DNA of 64,000 nt from Cyanobium sp. Morenito 9A2. GTDB taxonomy: Bacteria > Cyanobacteriota > Cyanobacteriia > PCC-6307 > Cyanobiaceae. The translations under genes were made by a program, and so were the position numbers. This document shows positions 34,760 to 46,084 of this stretch, piece after piece (within the stretch, counting starts at the first letter, position 1; the number at the start of each line of letters is the position of its first letter). The notes below the pieces were generated by a model, which was not told the DNA's origin, searched no databases, and worked only from the letters and a program-made list of their open reading frames with translations. Where the stretch lies: NCBI RefSeq assembly GCF_024345575.1, contig NZ_JAGQBJ010000003.1, positions 1 through 64,000 on the forward strand, read 5' to 3'.

Positions 34760-35315
34760 TCAGCCGCTGAGCCACTGGCGCAGGAAGGTATCGCTCCACG
34801 CCGCTGCCGTGGCCCAGTTCTCCGCCTCGCTGCGGCCGGAGCTGAGGGTGGGCTTGAAGCTGTCGTCACCGCTGGGAATTCAGCGCAGCCAGAGTGGTCG
34901 GCCGGGCGGGTGGAAGGGGTAGCCCAGGCAGAGGCAGCCGCGCACTGCGGCGCTGGTGGCCAGTTCATCGGTCAGCAGGCAGGCCACCCGCCCACCCATC
35001 GACTTGCCACCGATGAACAGCGGCCGCTCAGGCCCCTCCGCCTTCTCCAGCTGCACCTGCTGGCGGAAGGACTCCTGCAGCACTGGCATCCGGTCGGGAC
35101 CCTGCCGTGGGTTCAGGATCCGCTGCCGGGCCATGGACGGAAACTCGAAGCGCACCACCCGCCAGCCCTGTGAAGCCAGGCCGTCGGGGATGGCGGCCAT
35201 GAATGTACGGACTGTCCATCGGCGCGCCGTCCCCATGGGCCAGCAGCACGGTGGCCGGCGCAGCGGCGGGACCGTTGATCAGGCGGGGCGCGGAGGTTGG
35301 GACGACACCCGTCAT
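34760..35315 (-). pseudogene. Alpha/beta hydrolase (TEX30/KANL3-like), frameshifted
   Basis: The N-terminal piece from 35315 has ATVLLAHGDGAPMDSP, the oxyanion region of this hydrolase group. A frame change near 35205 leads to FMAAIPDGLASQGWRVVRFE, PRQGPD, and the nucleophile elbow GGKSMGGRVA. After YPFHPPGRPLWLR a TGA at 34880 and an apparent deletion remove the acid/His region; a C-terminal AENWATAAAWSDTFLRQWL survives. It is not functional as written. Confidence 0.75.
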
Positions 35316-35338
35316 GGCCAGAGGCTGCTTGCCCCCGC

Positions 35339-35710
35339 CTAAACCGCCGGGGCCAGGCCTACGGGCGCCAGACGTCGGGCGTCGAGCCTCCGGTCGCGGC
35401 CGTTGTGCGCCTTGTCGACCGCCGTGACCCGCAGGGAACCCTCACGCTTGTGCCCCACAGAGGCCAAGGAGCGGGTCTTGGGCCACCGCCGGGGTGCTTC
35501 GCCGGCGCCGGAGAGGCCCTCGATGGTGTCTACACTGCCGCGCACGACGGCGGCCGCCTCTGGCCCGAAGCGCTCGGCGATCAGCGGGGCGAGGCAGGCC
35601 AACGGCTTGCCCTTGCGGGCCTGACGGCGGAGCAGCTGGGCAGTCCTGTGCAGAGCCCCGTGATGGCGCTCGCTGAGCGTGGGGGATTGGGTCTTCATCG
35701 TCTTCATCAT
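35339..35710 (-). CDS. Doubtful hypothetical protein
   Basis: At most 123 residues from 35710. The part SERHHGALHRTAQLLRRQA, GKPLACLAPLIAERFGPEAA reads like a helical protein, but the second half is arginine-rich and unstructured. It may be a fragment. No family recognised. Confidence 0.25.
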   Translation of the reverse strand: MMKTMKTQSPTLSERHHGALHRTAQLLRRQARKGKPLACLAPLIAERFGPEAAAVVRGSVDTIEGLSGAGEAPRRWPKTRSLASVGHKREGSLRVTAVDKAHNGRDRRLDARRLAPVGLAPAV

Positions 35711-36042
35711 CTGCGGCGAGTCATGGTTTGGCTTTGGCCTCCGCCTTGCGCGTCGCGAACCTGATCGGCCTCCCAAAGGAGATCCATTTCGGCTTCTGGG
35801 AGGGGCATCGGCTGGGTTCACCGCCTGCTCGCACAAAGGGCCCGCCCGCCAACCCAGGAACGGGCGGCGCTGGCCCGCTGGCCTGACCACGTCTGCGCTT
35901 TCCTGGTGTTCTGCACGCCGGCCCCCCCGCGCCAGGTCGCTCCAGCTCGAACAGCTCAGCCTGCCGCTGGTCGTCATTCAAGGCCAACAGGCCTGTGGGG
36001 CGGCCCCAGGCACCCTGGCAGGAGTCCCACCCCCGCGGAGCC

Positions 36043-36639
36043 TCAAGCGCCCTGTGGTGCATTCCAGCTCTTCACCGCCGGGAGGCCCCGGTAGTGCGAC
36101 AGCACAGAGAGCGTGGAGGTATCGAGCAGGAAATGCTGGCCCTGGCCGGCAGAGAGGCCGATCCAGCGGGCAACGAACACCCGCAGGACATGTCCATGGG
36201 CGAACAGCGCCACGGGCCCGCGGGCGGCCCGCACCCTGGCGATCACCCGATCCACGCGTGCAGCGACCTGGGCGGGGCTTTCACCGCCGGCAGCGCCGTC
36301 ACGGAACAGCAACCAGCCGGGCTGCTGGAGCTCGATCTCCGCGGCCGTGAGGCCTTCGTAATCGCCGTAACTCCATTCGGCCAGATCGTCGTCGACCTGA
36401 ACCCGCGCGCCCAAGCCAGCCAGCCGACAGGTCTGCAGCGCCCGCTGACGGGGGCTGGAGAGCACCATGGCCAGCTCCATCCCAGCCAGCACCGGGACCA
36501 GGCGCCGGGCGGCCTCTTCGCCGTGGGCGGTCAGGGGGAGGTCCGTGGTGCTCGTGTGCCGGCCCGAACGACTCCAGGCGGTTTCACCGTGGCGGATCAA
36601 CACAGCGTCAGCGGGCGAAGGCTCCTGGGCAGCAGCCAT
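36043..36639 (-). CDS. Histidine phosphatase family protein
   Basis: 198 residues. LIRHGETAWSRSGRHTSTTD near the N-terminus is the phosphoglycerate-mutase/acid-phosphatase catalytic motif with the phosphoacceptor His. Further family positions are LSSPRQRALQTCRLAG, WSYGDYEGLTAAEI and the second His in LFAHGHVLRVFVARWIGL. It hydrolyses phosphate from small molecules; the substrate is unknown. It is intact, unlike most neighbours. The ATG at 36639 is chosen because the longer frame upstream has no family residues. Confidence 0.88.
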   Translation of the reverse strand: MAAAQEPSPADAVLIRHGETAWSRSGRHTSTTDLPLTAHGEEAARRLVPVLAGMELAMVLSSPRQRALQTCRLAGLGARVQVDDDLAEWSYGDYEGLTAAEIELQQPGWLLFRDGAAGGESPAQVAARVDRVIARVRAARGPVALFAHGHVLRVFVARWIGLSAGQGQHFLLDTSTLSVLSHYRGLPAVKSWNAPQGA

Positions 36640-37613
36640 GGTGTCTCTCGGGAATGGCCATTCTCCCGTGGGTGTAAGTCGACAGGGCCTTCGCGGCCTT
36701 CGAGCTCCTGGAAGCGATCCGGTTGGGCCGCTCGCCTGCGCAGGCGGCCGGGAAGGACAACCCCAGCAGGAACGGCCAGGCGGTTGCGTCTTCCCAACAC
36801 CCTTCCAATCGGGTGAAGGGTGGTCAGCGCTGGCCTGGTTGGGCCCCCGCGTCGGACGCAACTGGTCTTGAATCCCTTTCAGGTCCGTGCATCAGCCCTG
36901 CGGATCCGGGCATCTGCGCCCATGGATCAGGCGGCTACGGATCTGGCGCCCACCGACCGGCCACCGCTGCGGAGGGGGCCCGCTGGCCAGGCGGGCCCGA
37001 GGCCCCCAGGCCGTGACGTGCTCCCCATGGGTTGACCAGGGCTTTCTTGCCTGCCTGGCAAAAGCTCATGGGCCCAGGCCCCGTCGGGCTGTTGCCTGCG
37101 GCAGGGAGAGGCCTTCCCACCTGCTGGTCCGCAGCCAGGGGCCTGGCCGGCGGGCCGTTGATTGATTGGGGTCCCCAACGACACGGCCAAGGCGGCACCA
37201 ACCAGCTCTGTGCCTGGTGCCGCGCTGATCGAGCAGGGTGAAGGGCTGATCACCGACCCGCCCATTGAGGCCGCTGTGCCCGAAGGCCTGGGTGCCCCGT
37301 TCGCGCTGACGCCAGGGGACCCAACCCAGCCGGGGCCGACCCCCAGGACGTGGCTCTGGGTTCCTGGATGCGCTGCCGCAGCTAAGAAACGGCGACCGTT
37401 TGTTCGTCCTGCCAGCCGCTGATCGCTCGAACCTTCCCCGTCCAGCTGCCGGACGGCATTCTCCCGTTTGCTCAGCACGCTGGGCTGGCGGAGGATGCAA
37501 GGGCCGATCAGGCAGAGCCGAGAGCCGAAACGGAACGGGGGCCTCAAAGGCAGCCCACCCCGGATTCTCAGCGGATGGGGACAGGATGGTGAAACGTTGA
37601 GGCTTGTCGTTGG
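36640..37613. other. About 1 kb without a supportable gene
   Basis: GC-rich frames on both strands without family resemblance. It precedes the efflux pseudogene pair and may once have held a regulator or outer-membrane factor; I see no trace of either. Confidence 0.4.
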
Positions 37614-38740
37614 ATGCCGATACGTGCCAAACCCCTGCGCGTGTCGGCACCCCGCAGGTTGGGGCTTCCCCTGGCTGCAGGGCTGCTGCTCATGGCCCCC
37701 GGCTGTTCCGCCCCACCGGGACCGCCACCGGGCGGTCTGCTGCCGGTGCGGACAGAGCCCGTCAGCCTGGGGGACTTCAACAACCAGCATCGACACGGTC
37801 AGCAGCCTCGAGGCCCTCGATCTGGTCCAGCTCTCCGCCCAGGCGAGCGGCAGGATCGAGCGGGTTCTGGTGGGCCAAGGCAGCCAGGTCCGCCAGGGTG
37901 ACCTGCTGCTGGTGCTGGATCAGGAGCAACAGAGGGCCGATGCGATCAGTCTGCGGGCCAAGGCCGCCAGTGACCAGCTCAACTACCAGCGCTACGAGTC
38001 ACTGGCGCGCCAAGGGGCCGTCAGCCCCATCCAACGCGACCAGTTTCGCCAGGAGTCGAACGCCTCCAGGGAGGCCCTGATCGCCAGGGAGGCCGACCGC
38101 CGCTTCCGCAACCTGTGTGCCCCGATCAGCGGCACCATCGCTGATCTGCGGGTGAAGCAGGGTGATGTGATCGCGAGCGGTGACCCCTTCACCAAGTTGG
38201 TCCGCAACGACCGGCTGATGGTCAGGGTGGAGGTGCCCACGGTCTACGCCGAGCGGGTGCGGCCAGGCCAGACCGTGCTGATCAGCGATCCCGCAACCGA
38301 CCGCCCCCTGGCCCGAGGCCAGGGGGCGGTCGCTCGATCCGATCGTGAGCGAGGGGAGTCAATCGCTTCTGGCCAAGGCTGAATTCGACAACCAAGGCGG
38401 ACGGTTGCCCAGTGGCGTCAAGGTGCGCACCCAGCTGGTGTTGGAGCGGAGCCAGCCGCTGTCGGTGCCCTTCAAGGCCTTGCTGCAACTCGCCGGCCAG
38501 AGTTTCGTGTCCATCCCAGGAAGCCTCACCGAGCTGCGCGCCAACCCCGACAGGGCCGACCTGGCCTCCCTGGCCAGGCGGCCGCCCTCCACCCAGGTGG
38601 CCCTGCAGCGTCCTGTGTTCTTGGGTCCGCTGCAGAACAACCGCTATCCGGTGCTGAGCGGCCTCAGAGACGGAGTGAGCGTGATCACCTCGAACCTGAT
38701 CAACCTCCGCCACGGTCTGCCGATCAAGCCCAGGTCCTAG
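37614..38740 (+). pseudogene. RND efflux membrane fusion protein, two frameshifts
   Basis: Starts with a lipoprotein-type signal (LPLAAGLLLMAPGCSAPPG). After a frame change near 37780 come the lipoyl/hairpin parts (ASGRIERVLVGQGSQVRQGD, LARQGAVSPIQRDQFRQES) and the barrel (LCAPISGTIADLRVKQGDVI). A second change near 38320 leads to the C-terminal part (ALLQLAGQSFVSIPGS ... GVSVITSNLINLRHGLPI). In the intact state it would link the inner-membrane pump to an outer-membrane channel. It is followed 15 bases later by the pump gene. Confidence 0.85.
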
Positions 38741-38755
38741 ACCGCCGCCTGCCCC

Positions 38756-41700
38756 ATGGCGCTCTCGAACCAATTCATCCGTCGGCCCGTGCTCACGGCG
38801 GTGTGCAGTCTGCTGATCGTGATCGCCGGCTTGCTCTCGATCCCCCAGCTGCCGGTGGAGAACCTGCCGGACATCGCCCCCCCCCCACCGTGCTTGTCTC
38901 GGCCAACTACACCGGTGCCAATGCGCTCAGCGTTGAGCAGGGCGTCACCTCGGTGCTGGAGCAGCAGATCAATGGTGTCGAGGGGATGGAGTACATCACC
39001 TCCAGCAGCGCATCGGATGGCAGCGGCGCTATCACCGTGGCTTTCGCCAACGGCACCGACAGGAACAGTAACCAGGTGAACGTGCAGAACCGGGTGGGCC
39101 TGGTGGAACCCCAGCTGCCGGAAGCTGTGCGCCAGTCGGGGGTCTCGGTGAACAAGGCCTCCACCTCGATCCTGCTCGTCTACATCTTCGGCAGCACCGA
39201 TGCCGGAAAGCCCTACAGCGTCGAGACGATCAGCGGCCTGCTGGACCAGGGCCTCACCGACGAAATCAAACGGGTGAGCGGGGTGGGGGATGTGACCTAC
39301 TTCGGAAACCGCCAGCTGGCCGTCCGCCTCTGGCTCAACCCCAGCAGTCTCACCGTCAATGGCCTCACCGCTTCCGATGTGGTCGACGCGCTGACCAGCC
39401 AGAACAGGCTGGTGCCGGCGGGCCAGATGGGCGGCTCGCCGGCTGCAGCCCAGCAGGAATTCACCTTCAGCGTCGAACTGCAGGGCCGGCTCACGTCGGT
39501 CTCGGACTTTGAGAACCTGATCGTGCGCAGGACCCCCAGTGGAGCGCTGGTGCGCCTCAAGGATGTGGGCCGGGTCGCGCTGGGCGGCGAGAGCTATGCC
39601 GTCAGCAGCACCGACATCAACGGCGTTCCATCGGTGGGCATGGCCGTGTATCAGCTCAGCGGCAGCAATGCCCTCGAGGACTCCACCGGCGTCAAGAACG
39701 TTCTGGAGAGCTTCGCCCGTGGCCTGCCGGTGGGAGTGAAGATGGAGAAGGTCTACGACAACAGCGATTTCATCGACGCGTCGATCGACGGTGTGGTTGC
39801 GGCGCTGCGGGAAGCGATCGTGCTCGTGGTGCTGATTCTGTTCCTGTTCCTCCAGGACTGGAAAGCGACGTTGGTGCCCATGATCGCGATTCCTGTCACG
39901 TGATCGGCACCTTCGCCGTGGCCAAGCTCGTCGGCGTGTCGCTCAACCAGCTCACCCTGTTCGGCCTTGTGCTGGCGACCGGCCTGGTGGTGGATGACGC
40001 CATCGTCGTGATCGAGGACACCGTGAGCAAGAAGTGCGAGGGCCTCAGCGCCCAGGACGCGGCGCGGGCGACCATGGACGAGCTGTTCGGCGCGATCCTC
40101 GCCACCTCGCTGGTGCTGATCGCGGTGTTCGTGCCCGTGCTGTTTTTCCCCGGGGCCACCGGAACGATCTACAAGCAGTTCGGCGTCACGATCATGGTGG
40201 CGATCGCCATCTCCACCTTCAACGCCCTGACCTTTTCGCCGATGCTCGCAGCCCTTCTCCTGGACCGCGAGGACACCGCACCCGACCGCACCGACTACGC
40301 CATCGGTGGCACCACCTTGGCCTTCATCTTCGCGGTGCTGCTCAGCGGCGGCGGCGTGGTCGTGACCCTGGTTGCCCTTGTGCTCGGAACCCTGCTGGGC
40401 TACGGCCTGGGCAAGGTCACCGGCAGGCCATTGCTGGTGCCGCTGGCCACGGCCGGTGGCGTGATCGGTATGCTGATCGGCGGGGTGGACCATCCGCTCA
40501 CGGTCGGGCTCTGCACCGCCCTGGGACTGCTGGTGAGCTGGTTCACGCCAGAGATCTTCAACCGCTTCAACCTGATCTATGCCGCGATGGAGCGTCAGTA
40601 CCACAGCGGTCTGGACTGGGTGCTCAGCCACCGGCGCCGGGTGATGGCCCTGTTGCTGAGGGGAGTTGTTCTCACCGGGGTAGCCTTCACGGCCATTCCC
40701 ACGGGCTTCGTGCCGGTGGAGGACCAGGGCTATGCCCTTGGCATCCTTCAGCCTCCCGAAGGCGGGTCGCTTGAGACCACCGAGCGGATCAACCAACGGG
40801 TGGCCGAGATCCGGCGCAGTGAGCCGGAGATCGCCACGGCGGCGATTTTCAGTGGGGCTGGCTTCGAGGGCAACACCCCCAACCGAGGCTTCTTCTTCTT
40901 TGGACTGAAGCCATGGGAGGAGCGCCGCAGAGCCGATCAGAGTGCCGCGGCGAGCGTGGACCGCCTCAATGGAACGCTGGCGGTTATCGAGGATGCCCGC
41001 ATGATCGTCGTGGAGCCTCCACCGATTCGCGGCTATGGATATTCGGGAGGGTTTGAGTTCCAGTGGCTCGATCAGAGCGGCGGCACCCTGGACCTGGCCA
41101 GATTTACAGGGGCCGCGGACGAGCTGATCGGAAAGGCCAATGGCGATGAAGCTTTCGGCGTGGCCTTCACCCAGTTTTCGGCGGCCTCCCCGAAGGTCCG
41201 GGTTCAGGTGGATCGCGATCGCCTGGCGGCCCTGGGTGTGGATTTCGGCGACGCCATGGAGGCCTTCAGCGTGACCATGGGCAGCAGCTACGTGAATGAC
41301 ACGATCCAGTCAGGCAAGGTGCGTCGTGTCGACGTTCAGGCAGACCTGGGCTTCCGCACCAGCCCCGAACGGCCTTCCTCGCTCTACGTCAACAACCGAG
41401 CCGGCAAGCCGATCGTGTTCTCGGAAGTCTTCCGGGTGGAGCCCAGCACCGGCCCTGCCGTCATCCCCAACTTCAACCTCTACCGCTCGATCAAAGTCGA
41501 AGGAAAGGCGGCGTCTGGGCGCAGTTCCGGTGAGGCGATCAAGGGCATGCAGACCCTGTTCCGTGGCCTGCGGATCAACGGCCTTGGTTACGACTGGACG
41601 GGGATTTCCCGTGAGGAGCTCAAGGCCGGCTCCCTGGCACTGGCGATCTTCGCCCTGGGAATCCTGGTGGTGTACCTGGTGCTGGCGGCCCAATACGAGA

Positions 41701-42155
41701 GCCTCAGCGATCCGCTGATCGTGCTGATGACCGTGCCCACCGCGATGCTGGGTGGCCTGCTGTTCCTGACCCTGCGCGGTGAGGTGCTGAACGTCTATGC
41801 CCAGGTGGGTCTGGTGATGCCGATCGGCCTCGCGGCCAAGAATGGAATTCTAATCGTGGATTTGGCCAATCAGCGCCTGGCGGGGGGGCTGGCTGTCCTG
41901 GAGTCGGCGCGGGAGTCGGCACGCTCCAGGCTGCGTCCGATCCTGATGACCGCGATCGCGTCGCTGCTGGGATTCCTGCCCCTGGTGTTCTCCACCGGAG
42001 CGGGTGCCCGCAGCCAGATTTCCCTGGGCACGGTGGTGTTCGGTGGTCTCGCCGTGGCCACCGTTCTGTAACTGTTCGTGGTGCCGGTGTTCTATGTGGA
42101 GCTCAAGGGCTGGCTGGGGCGCCCGGCTGAATCGAGCACTGCTGGGGAGATTTGA
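38756..42155 (+). pseudogene. RND multidrug efflux pump (AcrB/HAE1-like), multiply disrupted
   Basis: The N-terminus SNQFIRRPVLTAVCSLLIVI and PQLPVENLPDIAPP is typical. A run of ten C residues at 38875-38886 shifts the frame; NALSVEQGVTSVLEQQINGV then continues normally. A second shift at 39898-39901 splits AIPV from GTFAVAKLVG. The largest intact piece (39900-42068) includes GLVVDDAIVVIED of the proton-relay helix and the C-terminal TM bundle. An in-frame TAA at 42069 precedes LFVVPVFYVELKGW. The pump would export drugs with proton antiport, but not as written. Confidence 0.88.
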
Positions 42156-43077
42156 GGCCCCGGTGGCTTCGGGAGTGAGCCCGCTCCTCGCCGCTGCCCA
42201 TCCACGGCTCGGCCTTCAGTGCTGTCCGGACTGACCACGGGGAGTGCGCCCACGGTTCGCTCTTCGGGCCGGCTGGCGGGCTCCCTTTCCCCATCCCCGG
42301 GGTGCACTCGGATGGCCCGGTTCAGCCAGGCCCTCTCCATCCTTCAGCACCTGTTGAACGCTGGGCCATCGGGGGCGCTCCCTCCCCCTGGTCTGCGCAG
42401 CGTGGCGGGCCCTGGCGGGTGCTGAATCCGGTGCTCCGGGGCCCCGGCACGCAGCTGCGGTTGCCATTGAGGGAACGACGTCGGATTCACTCCAGAGGAC
42501 GCACAACCTCGCGTATCTGGAGACAAAGGAGCGCTAACGGCTACCCCCAGAGCGGTTCAGTGCTCGTAGCCGTTCCCCCCAACCGTCCGGCCGGAGTGCT
42601 GCCACCCAGGGGCGAGGGAGCGGGGGTAAGACCGGATGTCAGGACTGGGATGTGACGGTGCCGGCAGGCCCCATACCGGCCCAGAGCATCGGTGTGGGCG
42701 AAGGGCCTAGCCTCCGCCAGTGGGTCGGGGTGGGGCTGTGTTCCGTGAGCGCTGCCGCCAGATCGACTCGGCGGGCTCTGCGTCCCCACCGGCTGACCGC
42801 TGCCGGGCCCCCCCGATCGGTGCGCCGATGCGCTCCGGTGTCGACGACCCCCCTGCTCACTCCCCAGCCTCCCGCGCCATGACTGACGCTGCCACCATCG
42901 GGCCAGCCTTCCCAGCGGCGTCCCCAGGGGGCCGCATTGCCGAGGAATCGTGGCGCTGCGGTGACGGGAATGTGCGATCCAGCGCTGGGGCAGGGGTTGG
43001 TCGCTCCGCCTTCAGGCCAGGGCCGTTGACCGGCACCGTCCTGCACTGGTCCTTCGGCCGCTTCGTGGCCTAGGCCC
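42156..43077. other. 0.9 kb without a supportable gene
   Basis: Short proline/arginine-rich frames only. No structure beyond general GC-rich palindromes. Confidence 0.4.
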
Positions 43078-43896
43078 ATGACCCCTGTCTGGCCTTGGCG
43101 CTCGATTCACCTGGTCCTGGCCCTGCTGGGGTTGACGGCCATCGGCGGCTGTGCGGGTCTCCGGCTGCCCTGGCCCGGAGTGTCCGGTGCTCCCAAACCG
43201 GACTGGTCGGTGCAGACGCTGCTGCCCACTGGGCTGGCCCGCCAACCGGAACCCGTGCTGCAGCGCTGCGCCACTCGGCTTGGACTCAAGCCCGAACGGG
43301 CTGCCCTGGCCCACCCCACCAACTTCGGAGATCGCCAGGCGGCCGATGGGTTCGCGCGTGCGGTTCCGCACCAGCCGCAGCTGATTGTGCTGCACGAAAC
43401 TGTGTTCGACGGGCCGCGCACGGTGGCCTTCTTCCAGACGCCCCACCCCAACGACGCCGACCAGGCCAGCTACCACCTGGTCATCGAGCGCGATGGGCGG
43501 CGCCTGAGGATCGTGCCTGATGGCAAGCGGGCCTACGGGGCCGGTCGATCGGCGTTCGGGGATTTCAGCGTGCGGATCAAGCCCACCTCGCTGGGGTCGA
43601 TCAACAATGTGGCGCTGCATCTCAGCCTGGTGTCACCCGCCGATGGCCTTGGCGATGGCGCGGCCCACTCCGGTTACACACCGGCCCAGTACAACGTTGC
43701 CGCTGCCCAGGTGCTGCTCTGGCAGGCCCGGTTCGGCCTTCCCCTCAGCCGCCTGACCACCCATGCGGCGGTGGACCGCAGCCGCAGCCGCTACGACCCC
43801 CGGAGCTTCCGCTGGGATCGATTCATGGCCGCCTATGTCGCTGCCGCCCGTCGTTGTGCGCTGGAGAGCTACGACAACGGCCGAGCCAGCCCTTGA
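43078..43896 (+). CDS. N-acetylmuramoyl-L-alanine amidase (Amidase_2), lipoprotein
   Basis: 272 residues. The signal LVLALLGLTAIGGCAG ends in a lipobox Cys at about residue 23. The Amidase_2 zinc fold is seen in QLIVLHETVFDGPRTVAFF, QASYHLVIERDGR, VALHLSLVSP and LTTHAAVDRSRSRYDPR, which supply the His ligands and the catalytic region. It would cleave the stem peptide from glycan in periplasmic peptidoglycan recycling, like AmiD. Intact. Confidence 0.88.
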   Translation: MTPVWPWRSIHLVLALLGLTAIGGCAGLRLPWPGVSGAPKPDWSVQTLLPTGLARQPEPVLQRCATRLGLKPERAALAHPTNFGDRQAADGFARAVPHQPQLIVLHETVFDGPRTVAFFQTPHPNDADQASYHLVIERDGRRLRIVPDGKRAYGAGRSAFGDFSVRIKPTSLGSINNVALHLSLVSPADGLGDGAAHSGYTPAQYNVAAAQVLLWQARFGLPLSRLTTHAAVDRSRSRYDPRSFRWDRFMAAYVAAARRCALESYDNGRASP

Positions 43897-43909
43897 GCGT
43901 GCTCGCGCT

Positions 43910-44089
43910 TCAGTGAAGCCCAGCCAGCGGGTTGGGGGTGCGGTTGAGATGAATCCCCAGGTAGGTGGCCTCCTGGCTGAGGGCCTGTTTCAGGGTGATG
44001 TTGCCGGCGGCGGCGGCGGCGGCGTAACGGACGAGCAGCGAGTCCCTAAGAGCTTGGTCGCGGGCGGGGCTGGAGGTGGATTGGGCCAT
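43910..44089 (-). CDS. Small hypothetical protein
   Basis: 59 residues from the ATG at 44089 (AQSTSSPARDQALRDSLLVR, then YAAAAAAGNITLKQALSQEA). The single-helix-plus-turn composition looks real and resembles short picocyanobacterial proteins of unknown role. The longer upstream frame is not protein-like. Confidence 0.5.
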   Translation of the reverse strand: MAQSTSSPARDQALRDSLLVRYAAAAAAGNITLKQALSQEATYLGIHLNRTPNPLAGLH

Positions 44090-44402
44090 GGGTGGGTGGG
44101 CGGAAGCGCGGATGATGGAGCCGCTGATCAAGCGTGGGTCACTTTCGAAAATACTAGCCCTTGATCTGTCTGTAGCAGATGACACCAGTTTTGGCGCGTG
44201 TCAGCGACTGGGCACCTCTGGCGGGGCGCTGGTGCGAGTCGGCGCTGGTGGGGGTGCCCCATCCAATCCGCTCAGATCCCAACTCCGATCAGGAAGGTTC
44301 GGGGATCCCCTCGGAGCGCCGGCGGACCAGGGGCCTCCGCCTGAGCAGCCCGTGGTTGCGGTGGCCATGGTGCAAGGGTGGAGTTCCAAGCGAAGCAACC
44401 CC

Positions 44403-44801
44403 ATGGCGGACGCGCCTTATCTCGTTTGCCTTGCACTCGCCGAGCAAGCTGGCAAGAGGCTTCTGCCTCTGGCCGGTCAATCCCAGCCAGGGGCCACCGC
44501 AACGGCAGGCACGCCGGGGGCCCTGGCCAAGGGCCTTGCCCTGGAACTCCTGATCAGGTTGTGGCAGCGTACCGATCAGGGAGCGATCGCCCGGGTCTGC
44601 GGGATGGAAAGCCTGTTGCTGCTGGAACTTCCGCTGGAGTGGATGAGTGCGGAACTGCCCTCGCTCAAAGCGGCCTGGATCAATGGTGGACCCACGGAGG
44701 ACCTGCTGAGTGGCCTGCAGGAGCACATGGTTCAGGGATGGTGTCTTTCGATGGCGAAGTATGAGGAACCGCGCTTTACCCCATGGCCTGCGAAGATCTG
44801 A
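44403..44801 (+). CDS. Hypothetical protein
   Basis: 132 residues from the ATG at 44403 (ADAPYLVCLALAEQAGKRLL). The leucine-rich helical middle (GLALELLIRLWQRTDQGAIA; SLLLLELPLEWMSAELPSLK) looks like a folded helical protein. The open frame extends 109 codons upstream but that part is unconvincing. No family recognised. Confidence 0.45.
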   Translation: MADAPYLVCLALAEQAGKRLLPLAGQSQPGATATAGTPGALAKGLALELLIRLWQRTDQGAIARVCGMESLLLLELPLEWMSAELPSLKAAWINGGPTEDLLSGLQEHMVQGWCLSMAKYEEPRFTPWPAKI

Positions 44802-44942
44802 CGCCGCAGGTTGATCACAGCCGGAAACTCACCGAGCGCTGAGGTGGTTGGTCTTTGGGGATCGCTACCATGGGATCTGTCTATTCGTCGCTCCAGCAGC
44901 TCCTGATTGTGGCTGGCCGCTCGGCAACGAAGCCGCAACGAT

Positions 44943-45743
44943 TCAGACAGCAGCGAATCCAGTCCTGAGGACCTGGGGGTCCTTTTCTGAAAGCCGTACG
45001 GCTTGCGTGGCAACACCATTCCACGGGGATGAATCAATGTAAGCCTGGGAAAGAATCTGTTCTCCACGTTCCCAGGCACATCTTCGCGAGAGAAGCTCCA
45101 GGTCGTCAAACCATTTGGTTCTGGTCATCTGCCCACCATGCAAGCGAATGTGATAAACATAGGCATTAATGATGATTCCGGGTGCCATGCAGGTGACGGC
45201 CATCATCATGCCAATGTCTTCGCCTTGAGGGAGCCCCATCCAGCCACCGGCCCTCTTCATGAGATTCGCTTCGACAAGCAAAGTGGTGGGCCCCAGCGGA
45301 ATGCTGGCCTTTGGTGTTGGCCAGGCGCGCCACACATCCCCAGGGGAACTGGGACCTGCGGGAACGATGCCTGGATCAATCTTGCTGTCATCTGTGCAAT
45401 ATCCAGCCGACCAGAGGGCACCCTGTTGACCCTTGAGGGCAGCGAGTCGTTGATCAATGGAGTGGGGATAGAGCCAGTCGTCGTCATCGGCACTGGTGAT
45501 CCATTGTCCCCGTGCCATGGCCAGGCCTAGATTGCGCGCTGAGGCCTGGCCGATCGGTCGCTCCGTGGCGATGATGGTGGCGCCGTCGCACAGGCCGGCA
45601 GGGAGATCGACGCGTAGGGCTCCATCAACAACAATGACATGCTCGACGGCGCAATCGTTGTTTTTCAGGCTTTGATTCAACTCCCCCAGCATGCTGAGCC
45701 GATCGGGCAGCAGCCTGGTTGGAGTGATTACACTGACAGTCAT
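44943..45743 (-). CDS. Family 2 glycosyltransferase
   Basis: 266 residues. The start TVSVITPTRLLPDRLSML and the nucleotide-sugar core, with VIVVDGAL, GQASARNLGLAMARGQWI and SADDDDW (the DxD metal site), define GT-A family 2. Later PQGEDIGMMMAV supplies the catalytic-base ED. It probably adds a sugar to a surface polymer or acceptor in the cytoplasm. No other glycan genes are adjacent. Intact. Confidence 0.88.
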   Translation of the reverse strand: MTVSVITPTRLLPDRLSMLGELNQSLKNNDCAVEHVIVVDGALRVDLPAGLCDGATIIATERPIGQASARNLGLAMARGQWITSADDDDWLYPHSIDQRLAALKGQQGALWSAGYCTDDSKIDPGIVPAGPSSPGDVWRAWPTPKASIPLGPTTLLVEANLMKRAGGWMGLPQGEDIGMMMAVTCMAPGIIINAYVYHIRLHGGQMTRTKWFDDLELLSRRCAWERGEQILSQAYIDSSPWNGVATQAVRLSEKDPQVLRTGFAAV

Positions 45744-46084
45744 CTAATTGTCTAAAACTTGCTCTTTTCTTCGACTCGATGAAGGCTTCACGTGTGCCAT
45801 CGCCTGGGTTTGGTGATGGCGTAAACAACGATTATGGGAAAGATTCCAGTTGCGTTATGCCAGGGCCAGCTTGCCACTCTCTAGGGGTGAACCAATAGGA
45901 TACCAGTAGGGAGCTGGACAAGAAAATCCTTGGGAATTTTCACTGTCCATGCGATTAGTTGCCCCCTGGGATCGTTGCTTCCACGGCGGCGCGAGCACGT
46001 CGAGGCTGAATGTTCATGGTTTCAGCGCGGCCCGGACGTTTCCTCACTCGATCCATGGGGTGGGGTAGGGCTGATCGGGATGAT
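45744..46084. other. Intergenic spacer
   Basis: It separates the glycosyltransferase promoter from the end of the Nif11 gene. A GCCATCGCC/GGTGATGGC hairpin near 45800-45825 may terminate plus-strand transcripts. No gene. Confidence 0.45.

Noticed and set aside
39753-40796. 347-residue minus-strand ORF
   Set aside because: It is antisense to the RND pump's conserved transmembrane region.
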